A model generated the notes under the pieces. The model did no database searches, was not told where the DNA came from, and saw only the letters and a program-made list of their open reading frames with translations. The position numbers and the translations under genes were made by a program. From Morchella semilibera (taxonomy: Eukaryota; Ascomycota; Pezizomycetes; Pezizales; Morchellaceae), in assembly GCA_009192285.1 (NCBI GenBank), contig CM018603.1, forward strand, positions 3,278,588 to 3,342,587: 64,000 bases of DNA, in the 5' to 3' direction. Of the stretch, positions 45,065-56,922 are shown piece after piece; within the stretch, counting starts at the first letter, position 1; the number at the start of each line of letters is the position of its first letter.

Positions 45065-48000
45065 GTCGGTAAACGGATCGTCTATCAGATGGGGAATGAA
45101 ATGCGTCTATCAAGGTGTATGGTATGGTATGTATAAATAGGTATCGGGGTGGGTTGGTGATATAGTAAATTTTTGTGGAATATGCCAGCGTCCACAGAAA
45201 CAAGTATAACGAAGGTATTGTAGATGATTGAGGTAAGAGTATAAACAACTCGAACGACAGAAGGATAGGAGGATGGGATGAATTTTAATAAGAGGTGAGG
45301 GGAGCTGGAGGGAGGGGGCAGTGGAGGTAATATGTATATTATGTGGGATATCTCAATACGGATTATGGATATATGCAAACACCATGACAGTGCCCTATGA
45401 ATGCGGCGGAAAAGGCAAGCTTACTGTCACTTAATAATCCTCGTCGGCACAGGCACAAGAAAGCACAAGCGATAATGCTGGCCGAAGGTGTCTCAATACG
45501 AACCGATTCGGGCCTTTTTGACTCTCCCTGCGAAGTGTGGGGGATTCTTTAACACAGTACCAAAAAGGTCTGCCTAGAATTGCAGCGGGTGCTAAGTAAG
45601 GCAAGGTGTGGAATTCCTAGTGAATGTGGTAAGTGGGTACGGGGACGGGTGAATGCAGCGAGTGATTGAGTGAGCGAAGGATATTGAAAATTGAATGGGG
45701 CGTATCGTGAACTATGTGAAAGTAAACAGTCTAAGTGCTGGGGATGAGAGGCAAGACAACGTAAATTTGTTGCTTGCCCATGTCTTCATTTTCCTAGGTT
45801 CAAAATCAGGATTCCCTGTGCGCCAGCCATGATGAGCCCTGACACGCCTATTGCTACAGGGTTTGATGGTTGTTAGTTGAGGCAAGGCGGCCGGGAATGT
45901 CTTTCTCTGGTCCCTTCATACTACATGTAGCCATTAACCTCTCTGAAACCTCGTCATCTAGAACAGCAGTTATGCTCCACAACTGGGCGCCCATGGCCTG
46001 CGGCTTTTTTATGATTATTATTATTTTTATTATTCTGCGATGAGGATGCGTCGGCAAACCGTTGATTCATCTACCAGAACCACGGCAAGGCCATCATGAC
46101 GAAGGGTCGCGTTGCAATATTTATTTTTGCTCCCCAGGGAACATGGCAGTTGCTATACCAGCTTCCTGCATATATATGAGGATAAGATCTGGATTGGGCA
46201 CGTAGGTAGACCTTTCAATAGTACTCGGCCTACTCTAGCCCACCTTCACGGCCACCACCGCACCACATCCTGTCAATCACCTTCCCCCCCACAAGTGAAC
46301 AGGAAGAAAAGCGTTTAAAAACATAATGGCTTTCCCTTTCAATTTGGAGGCGTCTGGACGGGGCGCCATTTTAAACCTTACTGCCTTCTTATCTCACCCG
46401 CGCCAGGCGCTTTCATGGTCATCTCATCCAGATGACAAAAAACATTATTAACCCGCCAGCAAATTTTGAATCCTACCTCCCTACCCTCTTCGGCGGAGGT
46501 CTTTCCAGCAGTACGGGCTGTCCCTGGTTCCCGGATGCATCCCCGTGCACGCGCGCATGACATCAGAAAAAAAAACATAAGGAAGTCCGTTCCATAACAT
46601 TTCTTGTGTTGCATGAATTTTCTTTCTGCACCACCCGTAGCCACATTCAATGCTGCCACATCTGTGTTTGAATCTTCCTTCATGTGCCCTGTTCCCACTT
46701 TTTTCTTTCTTTTTTTTTTCGGCCAGGAAGCGATTCGATCCGTTCTGCAAGATATGACACTTCCCCGTAGAGATGTGCTAGTCGTCCCTTTCATTTGTTG
46801 CTGAGCAAGTAGTTCCTTGCCTTTTTACTGCAACATAACATCGGCTGCAACATAACATCGGTAGGGCGGGCTTTAATCAGGATAGGGACACAGAGTCACT
46901 GGTCCGGAGGTTAACAACCTCTGTAAACAAGGAAATCATCACCGAAATGACAAGACAACAGCGACATAACGTGGGTGGTGGAGAGTCAGGCCTTGCCAAG
47001 AAACCCCACAAGACCGTTGACAAATTTTTCGTTACCCAATCGGTAGTTAAGGTTTCCGCCCTCACGCTTCACTTCATGACGCGGTTTTCTCAGGTCTTAT
47101 CTCACTCTCTCTTCGTGAAAGGATATAAAGAAAAGAATATATGGGTTTCTTGAGGGGAAAGAAAAAAGATAGTTCTACTGCTACAAATAGAGTACCTACA
47201 AGGCCATAGGCAAGACAGACCCTGTGGAAGGACCCCGGTACCCCTGGGCTTGTCAAACCCACAAATCTTCGCGGATCTCTGGTTCCACAACGCCCCATTC
47301 CGCATTAGTTAAGGGAAACCCTGCCGAATGAAAGCCCTTGCCCCTACCACCGACTAACGCCCCACACACCATCACCATTCACCCACACCCGTGTGGCTTA
47401 ACTGCCACTCGGTTGCTTCTTTATTTAGTTATCTTCTAAATGCCTAAAGAGCCACTCGCTAAATTCCATACTTATCTTTGTGGGTACTCTACACACATAC
47501 AACATACCAATATCTAAGCTCTGTTGGCTACGTGGGTGAGCGAGGTGTTGGGTAACCACTCCACCAGCGCTTGGACAAGCAATCCTATATGTAGCATTCA
47601 TATATACATGTATCTACCTACTCTCTTTATGCAAGCTGATAATGCGGAGAATGGTGGTAACTTTGACATTGAACCTAAGAAACAATAAACCCGCGTAACC
47701 CAAGCCAGTTCCACTTACTAGATTCTACATGGCGCACTCAGGGTACACCCTCAAGCATATCACTCTACCTAGCTTACATATGCTGTGTACAACCAGTATT
47801 TTAATATATGCACTCACTCACCTTCGTTGCTGACGGAAAGAAAAAAAGAAAAAGAAAAAAAAAGCTCGCGGGCTATCCCCCGCGCTTGCGGCCGTGGTCG
47901 ACGTACCCCGACCCCGATCTTGGCCCCCGCCGGGGTATCGGAAGCCGGATTGGCAAGAGGTTAGTGTTCCGGTAGGTCAGTCAATTGAAGCGCGGTGGGG

Positions 48001-48866
48001 GTAGCCTCGGCTACGAGTCTTGCATTGAGAAGTGTGGGCTATAATAGAGTTTCCTGGAGGGGCGGTGGTTAAATTGGGTGGCCTCGTTGAAGGAAACCTT
48101 CTCGTACATAATGGGAATGCAGCTGCGGTATGCTTATGTATGCAATTCAAAGGAAGAGGGGGGCGTTAAAGGATACGGACAACAAATAGCAATAATATAC
48201 TAACGTGAGGGTACGTACCTACATATAGTAGTTCATTGTTCACTGAATTGCACAGCCCCTTGTGTAAATACGAGATGGGGATTTCTCAAGACTTCATATT
48301 GGTTGTTGTCGAATGAATGCACCGCACGATGTAAGACATGCAAGACAGTCCTCTCTCTACAAGCACCCGCGTGAAAAGAAAGGAACAGCCAATAGAGTAT
48401 CACTCCAAGCGACTCAAGTCGTAACGGCGTCATTCGGATCCTCATAGTGAATCTTGGTTTACGACGATCGTGAAAAGCCATTGGAAATCATCTCGGTGGA
48501 GTACCAAGACGTTCCGGAGCCTCAGAGTATGTAGGCTGTGTGTAAGACATCGCTATATTGAGTGTATGACCTATTCGTTTAAGGTAGTCTTGACATCATC
48601 CGTCAGGGCCTTAAGGGTTCAGAAAGCTTGGTCCGTTCTGCGGTCTAGGCCTTGGTTCCACGCGTACAAACAAATACCATAACAAAATCCCTAAGATGGG
48701 ATGGAATGGAAAGGCGGATCAGGAAAGGCCCGTGTACGACTTTCCGGGTCCCCCTGGGAAATCTGTGCCCTAAGTTCCCAGAATTCACAAACAGCAGGCA
48801 GGCTTGGGAGAAGAGATTGACGGAGTTTAGGCATGCGTGGGAAATCCTTGCAGGTAGACGGTTGGG

Positions 48867-48883
48867 TCATGTTTCGTCACTCG
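48867..48883 (-). repeat. 17-bp dispersed element, copy 13
   Basis: Minus strand reads CGAGTGACGAAACATGA. Confidence 0.7.
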
Positions 48884-49088
48884 GGATGTAGTTTAGTTTT
48901 TTTGGTAGTGAAACTTTCCACAGTAAACACTATATTGTATGTACTCACGCATTAACTAAGTAGTCGGATATCGTTGCAACCAAAAGCTTGCTAAAAATTC
49001 CGACTTTTTAATTAACGACTGAGTATATAGGGGTACTAAAGAGATACATGTACGCAATTTTCGGGATCAAAAGCCTTGGGCATAATTA

Positions 49089-49150
49089 CAAGTACTTACA
49101 TGTATATACATGTAAGTACATAGTATGTACATGTAAGTACATGTATGTAG
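49089..49150. repeat. TACATGTA palindrome cluster
   Basis: Four ACATGTA palindromes in about 60 bp, spaced by TA or AGT units. The same arrangement recurs at 38751-38815, 63528-63570 and 63841-63880. Confidence 0.85.
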
Positions 49151-50040
49151 CTTTTTATCCGCCCGCCTGGGAGCGCCACGACACTCACTTGATGAACCCT
49201 AGCATCAATTCCCTGCGTCCCATTCATATCATTTATCATAGAGGCCGGCAATCAGAAGTATCCACCAATATCGACGGATATGCTTCCAATACTGAAGAGT
49301 ACAAATGAGGAGGGAGAGGGAGAAAGAACGTGCGATTCCCAGCTTAAATATTCCCGCTGTGGGCTTCCAAAGCGAACTTAGGAAAGTAGGAAAGTCAGAT
49401 GTACCCGGTGTATCTCCCGTTGTATAACCCGTCTAGCCCTCAACATGCACCTTCTGTAGGTACACATTACCCTATCTAGGGGTTTCCTGCCAACGGCTGT
49501 CCCTTGGGTTCGGTAGTTACAAACCACAACCTCCCCCTTCACCCCCTCAACCTCCTTCTCCCGAACTCGCAAAGCGGGCAGCTTCTAGAACCCTGAGGTG
49601 TTCCGTTGCATCACCAGGCCCCCTAAGTCGGTAACTCGAGCTGCACAATACCGAGACTAACCCAAGCAAGCAGACGACAGATCTCCCGACGCCAACAGTC
49701 AAGGCATTTCAAGTCAGCCAAATCTTTCCCAATTCTACGGACCCGTTGGTATTGTCAGGGCCGTTTAGAGGAGGTAAAAACCCTTGATCATGAAGGTTGT
49801 TGGAGCACTCACTGGATGGTTACGAGTCGCTACGATGGTTGTTTGCAGAAAGAGGACTTAACCCCATACCTCTTGTTTATATTGACATACGCCCGAATGT
49901 TGGTAGGGTGGGTGTTTAACCCTAGGGTAAGATTCTAAATATTCTAGAAGAACATGCATCTACAGATGAAACTGTGGCCAAAAAAAGAAGAAGAGAAAAG
50001 GAAAGGGAGAAGGAAAACAGGCAAGGGCCTAATTGGAACA

Positions 50041-50070
50041 CAAAAAGTGATAAACTTTCATCACTTTTTG
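50041..50070. repeat. Short perfect hairpin
   Basis: CAAAAAGTGAT is followed after 8 bp by its exact reverse complement. I see no gene it could terminate. Confidence 0.8.
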
Positions 50071-50724
50071 CCCCGTAGATCTGGGGATAGGTAGGAGAAT
50101 AGGAAAATAGGGGTTGGGGAGGAAGCATTATCGATGGGTAAACCTAGATACTAACGGGGCTCATAAAGACTGAAAGCTACAAAGACCTCCTCGCTCTCAT
50201 CAAGCCAAGAGCCTAAAGCCCTCTGGTACGAGGTGTCCCTGTGGGAAAACAGCAGAGTAGTTTGGTTCTCCAAGAGAGACGAACACTTATGTATATATCC
50301 TCGAGAAATACCTTTCTCCTTCTTTTAATCCGTACGAGATTGAACCCCGAACATCACATAGACAGGCCCTTAACCCATCAAGGCCCCGTGCAATTGTTTA
50401 AGTCTACCAGGTTGGTATGCTTCGGCCTATGTTTCATCCCTAAACTAACCTAGCAGCTTGGATGATACAGACTTGATTCGAAATCAATTACAAGATATCT
50501 CTACACAGAGATATTGCCCATTAAGTGTACCTTGAGTCTATGTGGAATCTCTCCCACATGCCACAGCAAGCATTTTCCACCCCCATGCATGGTAAAAATT
50601 AATATTTACTCTTGTCAGGTACTCTTAACTGAACCAGATCACCGCTGCCAGAATCTATGTCGATTTTTAAATACCTTAAGATCAGATCGAGAGCTTTGTT
50701 TATTGGCATTTGTGGGGGCAATGT

Positions 50725-50741
50725 CGAGTGATATCCCATGA
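50725..50741 (+). repeat. 17-bp dispersed element, copy 14
   Basis: Reads CGAGTGATATCCCATGA, followed by TGACA. It differs from copy 7 at one position. Confidence 0.75.
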
Positions 50742-51040
50742 TGACAAAGTACGGACAGCAAGACGTATTTGCTAGAAAAGATTAATATGACGGGTATGAA
50801 TGAAATTCCCGATACGAACCGTCAGAAACTAACAAAAGCACCTGGGTATGCACCTGCGCCGATCTTCCCCTACAGATCTTTACCTCCCTAGATGACAAAA
50901 ACACAGTTCAATTTTAAAGCAACCGAGGCCAGTCAAATACCCCACATGTTTGTGTACCCCACATTGAATGTGTTGTAAGCGGGTTTCAAGCCTAACCTGA
51001 ACTACGGCAACGGTTAAATCGGAAATCGGCAAAGCTTTAT

Positions 51041-51057
51041 TCATAAACCATCACTCG
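51041..51057 (-). repeat. 17-bp dispersed element, copy 15
   Basis: Minus strand reads CGAGTGATGGTTTATGA, about 0.4 kb downstream of dpb11. Confidence 0.65.
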
Positions 51058-51472
51058 TCATATTGATTAGGGTATAATTTGCCAGCCTCTTAAATCCGAC
51101 GCTTCGGGGATGGTCAGTGTGCGGGCTCCATAGAGTAGGTCGCACATAGCTCGTGTTGATGGCCACCCAAGGCCGAGGCCAGGGGTGGCAGGAAAATTAT
51201 CCAGGCTGCTTGTCCAGGCTTGTATGGAGAAGTGCAGGTTCCACCGTTAATTTTGAAGTTAACATTGGAAGTGAGACAATTACAATTATGAAACAATCAG
51301 CCATGCTATCATAAAAATTTCACACAGTATATATGTGCTTCCGTAAGGTACATAGTACTAGTTACTACCATTATTCACTCGTAAAATATTCCCTCAAAGG
51401 GAGATAGGCCGGGGAAGAAAAATACACCAACGCCAAAAAAGTCCTTTGTACATGATCCTATCGTGGCCATAA

Positions 51473-54400
51473 TTATTTAATTCTCCTCCCTCTCCGTAAG
51501 CCACCCTCTACATCCACCGCCGTCTTGGCTTTCTTCGTTGCCGACCTCTGGTTTTTTGGTGTATCTGGTCTAACAGCATCACCGCTGAGTTTTGCCCGCA
51601 CATTTTTTCTCTCCTTCTCAGCTTCCGGATCCTCATATCTGATAGCCTGACTTGGCGCCGGCGCTACTAAGCTTGGGGAGAGTCCGGCGCCACTGGGAGG
51701 GTGTAATATGACTTGAGCTTTTCTTGCTTCAGATACTACTGGTTCAGCGTGACTTTCAACTGAAGATGCTCTGGAAGGATCATTATATGATGATAGGTTT
51801 GAGGTGGCCCTCCCTTGGAGCTTTCCACGTGGCCGTTTGCGTTCAATTGCATTGGTGATTTCACCTTTGCCGAGTTTCCCTAGGATGTCACTGATACCAC
51901 CGCTGGATTTTCCACTGGCAGGGTCGGGTGCCTCTTGGTTGTCACTGGAGGATGGCTTTGTTACTAGGCTAAGCGCACTTATCTGCGGTACTGGGAAGGA
52001 CGTCGATGGTAGTATTGGCGGCGCCGGCTCCTTTGTTATATTGTGGTTAATTTCATTGAGGCTTTCGAAGTCATCTTGAAAATCTTGTCCATCCTCAGCC
52101 TCATCTACAACAAGTTCATCTTGTTTTACCTCGAAGGCTTGCTTCATTTGGATATGTAGCTCCTCTGTGGATACTGGTGACAAGCTGCTTGAACTCCCTT
52201 TTGTAAAATCCATCTCCAAACCTTTGCTTGGTGCGATAATGGGAGGATAAGCCTTTTCATCAACCTTCCTACCGGACTCCTGACATTTATACAACCAATC
52301 TGGTGAAACTATGTGGCAACTAGAGATTACGCTTGCCACTTTAAAGTCTTTAGTTGTATCCCGATGGGTCCTCGACGAATGTATCATGTGTGTGATAGAG
52401 TCATCTGGGTGAATAGAGTCTATAATAAAGGCTCCAAGTGCCTTTGCAACTGAGCTCAATTCGATGCTGCGAGTCTGTGTTCGGAATTTAAGCCGATTAT
52501 TCCCGGAATGAATTCTAGAAAAAGGGAGTTACCTTCAGGTTTTTGCTTATATAAATAGAGCACTTGTCCAAAATACCCTTACTTTCTTTTTGGGTGTGTT
52601 TCTTCTCTATGCGGTCCATAGAGCAGCTATTGCCGGGAAACGGGCCCGACGTCTTTTCCCCCAAATCAGCTACATTCGCTCCGACTAGTTTCTTCCCCCG
52701 TAGCCTGTCTCCAAAAGACTGCAAGTTCTCACCCAGGAGCTTCCCCCCGTCCCGAAAATCTCCCCCGAAAATTCGAGGTCTCTTATTATTCTCCAAGAAT
52801 TGGCCATCCGCTATCGACCTTTGCCTACCCTCCGTATCCTCCGTATCCTCCGTATCCTCTGGTTCCCTTGATTTTCGTTTCTTTCCGCTAACCAGAAAAT
52901 CTGTGAATGGCACTGCCTTAGACTCCTTCAGACATTGCCGGATCCATTCAGCCGTTACTACAGATATGTCGTTTTGAATTGCGAATTCAAATTTATCACC
53001 TCTAGCCGGTAAACTTGTGATGAGCAGGTTCCTTTTCTTTGTCAAAGTGTCCTGAAAAGAAGCGCCTGTGAAAATGTTGGGATTAGTGACATAGAAGTAC
53101 CTAACATGATTAAAGCTTACCTAGGAGATTTATCAAGTTTCTCATATGTAGTAACTCAACTCCTGTAAATTGTGTTAAGCAGATTTGCATTCCTTTAAAT
53201 CCTATTCTCAATGTCAGAAACCATATCTGTATATGCTAAATTGACCATACCTTCTAAAGGAAATTCCTCGAATGGTGAATATGTAAACCCATCAGTGGGC
53301 TCAACGAGTATTGACTTATGCATACAAGCCTCAAGCCACCAATCGGTGACTACCAAAATATTTTCGCTAGAGAAATCAGGACAATCACGTTTGCGCATAG
53401 CAACCGGAACTATGACAAATAGTCGAGGTGTACCCTGTGAACACTTGAGTGCTTGAACTGAAAAGGCTATGTTCGCACCGTAGGACAGCAAAATACTCTG
53501 CACGATTCCGGCCTGTAAAACATAAGTAGGGGCACTCTGGTATAAGGGGGGCTTAGGCAGAGTTCTACAAACCCGTTTTTTATTAAACCCATGAATGTAG
53601 AAACTACATTGAGCCATGAGCCCTGAGTTAGAGGGCATAGTAGGTAGTTTCTCGGAACCTTTAGTCTCTGGCATATCCTTGGACGAATTTTTCGCACCAT
53701 TTGCGTGGGAGATCTCCTCCCATTCGTCCCTCTTCTTTGGCTTCGGATTAGATGCCTGTCCCAGGATATCTCCCCAAATTCCCTGACTCTGGCTCCCTAG
53801 CAAATCCCCTGCTCTCTTCCGGATCTTTCGTTTACCACTGACTTCAGGAAGTGACTCTACAGTTACAGCGGTCGGAGGTGCCGGCTTAGCCCCTGCGCCC
53901 AGTTTTTCTTTTGGTAAACGTGGATCATAGCATGACTCTTCCAGCGCCATGCCCCTCTCCAAACTTTCATGAAGCCATTCCACTGTTACAACATTAATAT
54001 TGTTGTTCATGGCGAACTCGTATTTCTTCCCCGTAGGAGCTGCAGCGATAAGGTGGGTTACATGTCTTGTTAGATCAGGATGGTAGGAAGCCCCGTGACT
54101 GCTGACTAGATCTTCAATTTTCTTACGATCCGCCACTAGAGGAGTTATCAGCATCTGATTCAAGGTATACAGTCGCTAGTAGCCCATTACTCACAGTCCA
54201 AAATGCCTGTGACGGATACCGATAACTTATAGAGAATAGGTAGCCGGAATTTCTCCTCAAAATCTCGGGGGCTTATGTCCTCGCCATCAATCCAGGCATC
54301 GTACATGGAATCCACCCACCCTACCATCATAACCTTCACATCTGTCCGCATCTTTGCAACATATCTATATTTCGGCGTGGTGATGTCCTCGCACACCAGA

Positions 54401-54633
54401 TGGGTTACATCTGAAGTAAGGTCAAGGACATGTCTTGCTCCCATGTCCTGCGCTTTCTTGGCCAGTATTTGCTATATACTCATATCTATCAGTTTTGGCC
54501 TCGGGGATTAAGAAATGGAAGCTCAAATATGGAAGTTGGCACTCACACGGGCATCTGGGGGAACTGATGTGCAACATATAACAATTCTGCTTAGCGGGTG
54601 AGAGTGGCGTGTGATCTCTGCCTGATCTGCCAT
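51473..54633 (-). CDS. dpb11: BRCT scaffold Dpb11/Rad4 (TopBP1 family)
   Basis: Dpb11/Rad4/TopBP1 binds phosphorylated Sld3, Sld2 and 9-1-1 to start replication and activate checkpoint kinases in the nucleus. Six exons: 54633-54547, 54471-54195, 54135-53251, 53201-53121, 53065-52533 and 52474-51473. The introns are 49-75 bp, each with a clear donor and acceptor. Splicing gives unbroken BRCT domains. BRCT1 is about 12-105 (RIVICCTSVPPDARQILAKK, DLTSDVTHLVC). BRCT2 is about 112-205 (GILDLADRKKIEDLVSSHGA, VVTVEWLHESL). BRCT3 is about 290-400 (CSFYIHGF, VVTDWWLEACM). BRCT4 is about 416-500 (GFKGMQICLTQFTGVELL, VVTAEWIRQCL). A fifth BRCT-like segment starts near 608 (CSIYISKNLKTRSIELSSVA, SCHIVSPDWLYKC). 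The C-terminus is basic (RRGRRIK). The total is 954 residues. Confidence 0.92.
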
Positions 54634-55005
54634 TTTGAGTGGCAAGACGCGTAAATTAAAAGCTGCGGATTTGAGGGTTGAGAGCAGTAAAGATAATGGA
54701 TGCGGTTTCGCGTTGGAGGTCGGGTCACATTCCATGGCGCATGTGAGACACCACGCCAGGGGTTAGGGTTAGAAAGAAGGCCTGCTTGGTAGCACAGTAG
54801 AAATATTATGATCTAGATTGCTGCCTGGGAACGAAAAAGGGTCAATAGAATGTTTTTCAATATAGTAGATTAGTCGGAAGGAGAATAAAGTAATCTTGGT
54901 GAGTCGTCGCAGCGTTCAGTATTGAGTTATTAGTTGTTCGAGCGCCTAACCTAACATATGGCCAAAAAATACGTATAATATGTCAAATGTCATAATGCAT
55001 ATGTA

Positions 55006-55226
55006 CAGCCCTGTTCGAAAAGTCCTGGCACCCCCGGTCAAAAGTACGGGGTGTTTCTTCTGCTAATTCTCCCATTACTGTGACTATAATAACAGGGAGC
55101 TACAATATCTTCATTACGGCCATACCTATCAATTTTGAGTACGCGCAGGAGAAATGGTTGTTGGTGGATTAGAATTCATAAACAGACATAATATAGTAGG
55201 GTGCCAGGACTTTTCGAACCGGGCTG
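55006..55226. mobile_element. MITE-like element A, TA target site, 28-bp TIRs
   Basis: A 221-bp noncoding element bounded by 28-bp terminal inverted repeats (55006-55033 and 55199-55226, 27 of 28 positions matching) starting CAGCCC, with TA on each side (55004-55005, 55227-55228). The TA target and the TIR style suggest non-autonomous mobilisation by a Tc1/mariner-type transposase. No transposase is encoded here. Confidence 0.85.
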
Positions 55227-55228
55227 TA

Positions 55229-55439
55229 GACTCGCTCACGGGTGTGTGGTGACCATGGGTACATGGGGATCTTTCTGTCTCAACATGGTGAGTACCAAAA
55301 TCAATTTGCAAAAATTCATAATTCAAGACCATGAACTACCCAAACCTCATACGTTATTTCGCATTTACTTGTCTTTATAAGTTTGGCTGTCCTGTGGAAG
55401 GAAAAAAAGTAAAAATTCCCACGCACCCGTGAGCGACTC
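55229..55439. mobile_element. MITE-like element B, TA target site, 21-bp TIRs
   Basis: A 211-bp noncoding stretch with 21-bp terminal inverted repeats (GASTCGCTCACGGGTGYGTGG; 55229-55249 and 55419-55439, 19 of 21 matching), flanked by TA at 55227-55228 and 55440-55441. It directly follows element A, and the two share the central TA. Confidence 0.75.
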
Positions 55440-55542
55440 TACATACATGTAGTTATAACAAAGTGACTACATGTACTTATAATAGAGAACCCTGTAGCTG
55501 ATACCCAACCCCTAAGGTTTTGAAATATGTCTGTGTCTTGGC

Positions 55543-55559
55543 GCACAAACTCTCACTCG
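55543..55559 (-). repeat. 17-bp dispersed element, copy 16 (variant)
   Basis: Minus strand reads CGAGTGAGAGTTTGTGC. It has G at position 8 instead of Y, like copies 17 and 18. Confidence 0.6.
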
Positions 55560-55940
55560 ATAATGATTCGAGACATACTAGGCGCACTCCTATAGAAACC
55601 ATCACCAGTACCTGGGGCCCTAATGTCCCATCGGTATTCTGGACCTGTGTCCTATACGCGGGATCAAGGTCCCTGGGGAATTGTTGGCGATATTGACTCT
55701 AGCAGCGGATATAATTCTTATGATATCTTCTAGTAATACAAAAGGGAATTTAATAGCCCTTTTATAACAATAATTGCCTTGCCAAACAACAGTAATGACA
55801 TAATATAAGAGTGGTCTAGACTTTGCCACAATTATCACAGGGAGGATATATTTTCCCCAGCTCGCAACAATAATCTCAACAAGACTGCTGTGTATGGAGT
55901 AAACAAAAAAAAAAACCAACAAGACTGCTGTAATCTTAGC

Positions 55941-55957
55941 CGAGTGAGAAGCCATGA
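55941..55957 (+). repeat. 17-bp dispersed element, copy 17 (variant)
   Basis: Reads CGAGTGAGAAGCCATGA, with G at position 8. Confidence 0.6.
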
Positions 55958-56922
55958 ACCAACAGACAAATTTAGTATCAACATAGTTTAGTGTGGGAGG
56001 AGATCGTGTATACAGTTATACATATTCTAACCTTTAACCATTTGAACTACATGTATATGTAGTTGGTTGGGGCCGGGCTGTTCTTGCCGGCCCATTTTAC
56101 GGGTCTAGGAGTTCGTAAACGGAGGCCTTCAATGAGTAACCCGCATGGAATTGCCTCTCCCCTCAAAACCACGTTTCTACAAGTCTAGCTCAAGCGGGTC
56201 CTAAGACCCCCGGATACATAAATGTGGCTACATGAGCCCGAAGTTACGCTCCCACTTCTATTAATAAATGGTAGCTACGACGCCCTCACCAGGGTATGGT
56301 TCCAAGTTTTAGGGGGAGTGGGTTCATGTATTTAGGTATCCACCTGCACATACTTAACTATATGTATATCTAACTAATATATAGATATACCGAGTATGCA
56401 ATGTGGATTTTAAATTTTGTTATTGGTTGAGTTTTGATGTTTCCCCTCCCCCAAGCTATTGAATAGGATAGGATGAGTTAGCTAAAATGAAAGGTTGTGT
56501 TAGATGTTATTATCTCCTCCTGTGCTAATCGGTAGCTGTGATATAATTTTTTTGTGATATGTCTACCTCAATATTAGCATTGCGATGGTGCACCTCGCTT
56601 TAGTGGCACTCTTCATTCTTCATTTTATGATCCTCACCGGCCAGAAGCCGGAATCGGCTTGTACGTATATTTTTGTATAGAGTATGGATAAGATTTAATG
56701 GTCGTATATAAATAAACATTTCGGTGCGCATATACCATTATCATTCAGAGAATTGGTGGGGTTCGTGAACTTAATGTGTGGGTATTGAAAATTAAATTTG
56801 TTTGAGGGTCAATCTATATATATTCATTTCGCCATTTTTATCTAGCTATCTCCATGAAAAGATATTTGATCCCACAAGTTTGCTTCATGGGAGTCGTTTG
56901 CTGAATCCATATAAATGTCGCT

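Larger units (their letters stand above)
45065..51472. other. Longest gene-poor region (6.4 kb)
   Basis: No gene is supported. The left end should contain the arrestin promoter and the right end the dpb11 3' flank. It contains three 17-bp elements (48867-48883, 50725-50741, 51041-51057), a TACATGTA cluster (49089-49150), a short hairpin (50041-50070), a 17-bp tandem duplicate CTGCAACATAACATCGG (about 46828-46861) and a weak tRNA-like sequence (about 50320-50400). Confidence 0.6.
54634..56922. other. Intergenic, dpb11 upstream and cct5 downstream
   Basis: No gene is visible. It holds two abutting MITE-like elements (55006-55439), two 17-bp dispersed elements (55543-55559, 55941-55957), a 15-bp direct repeat CAACAAGACTGCTGT (near 55877 and 55917) and AT-rich DNA from 56340 to 56900. 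Confidence 0.65.

Noticed and set aside
46378-46794. Minus-strand 138-codon frame in the gene desert
   Set aside because: No recognisable motif, a Lys homopolymer and atypical codon use; likely chance.
47860-47960. GC-rich stretch with GCGGGCTATCCCCCGC
   Set aside because: Looked like a possible structured RNA, but only a short stem forms and no tRNA or snRNA features follow.
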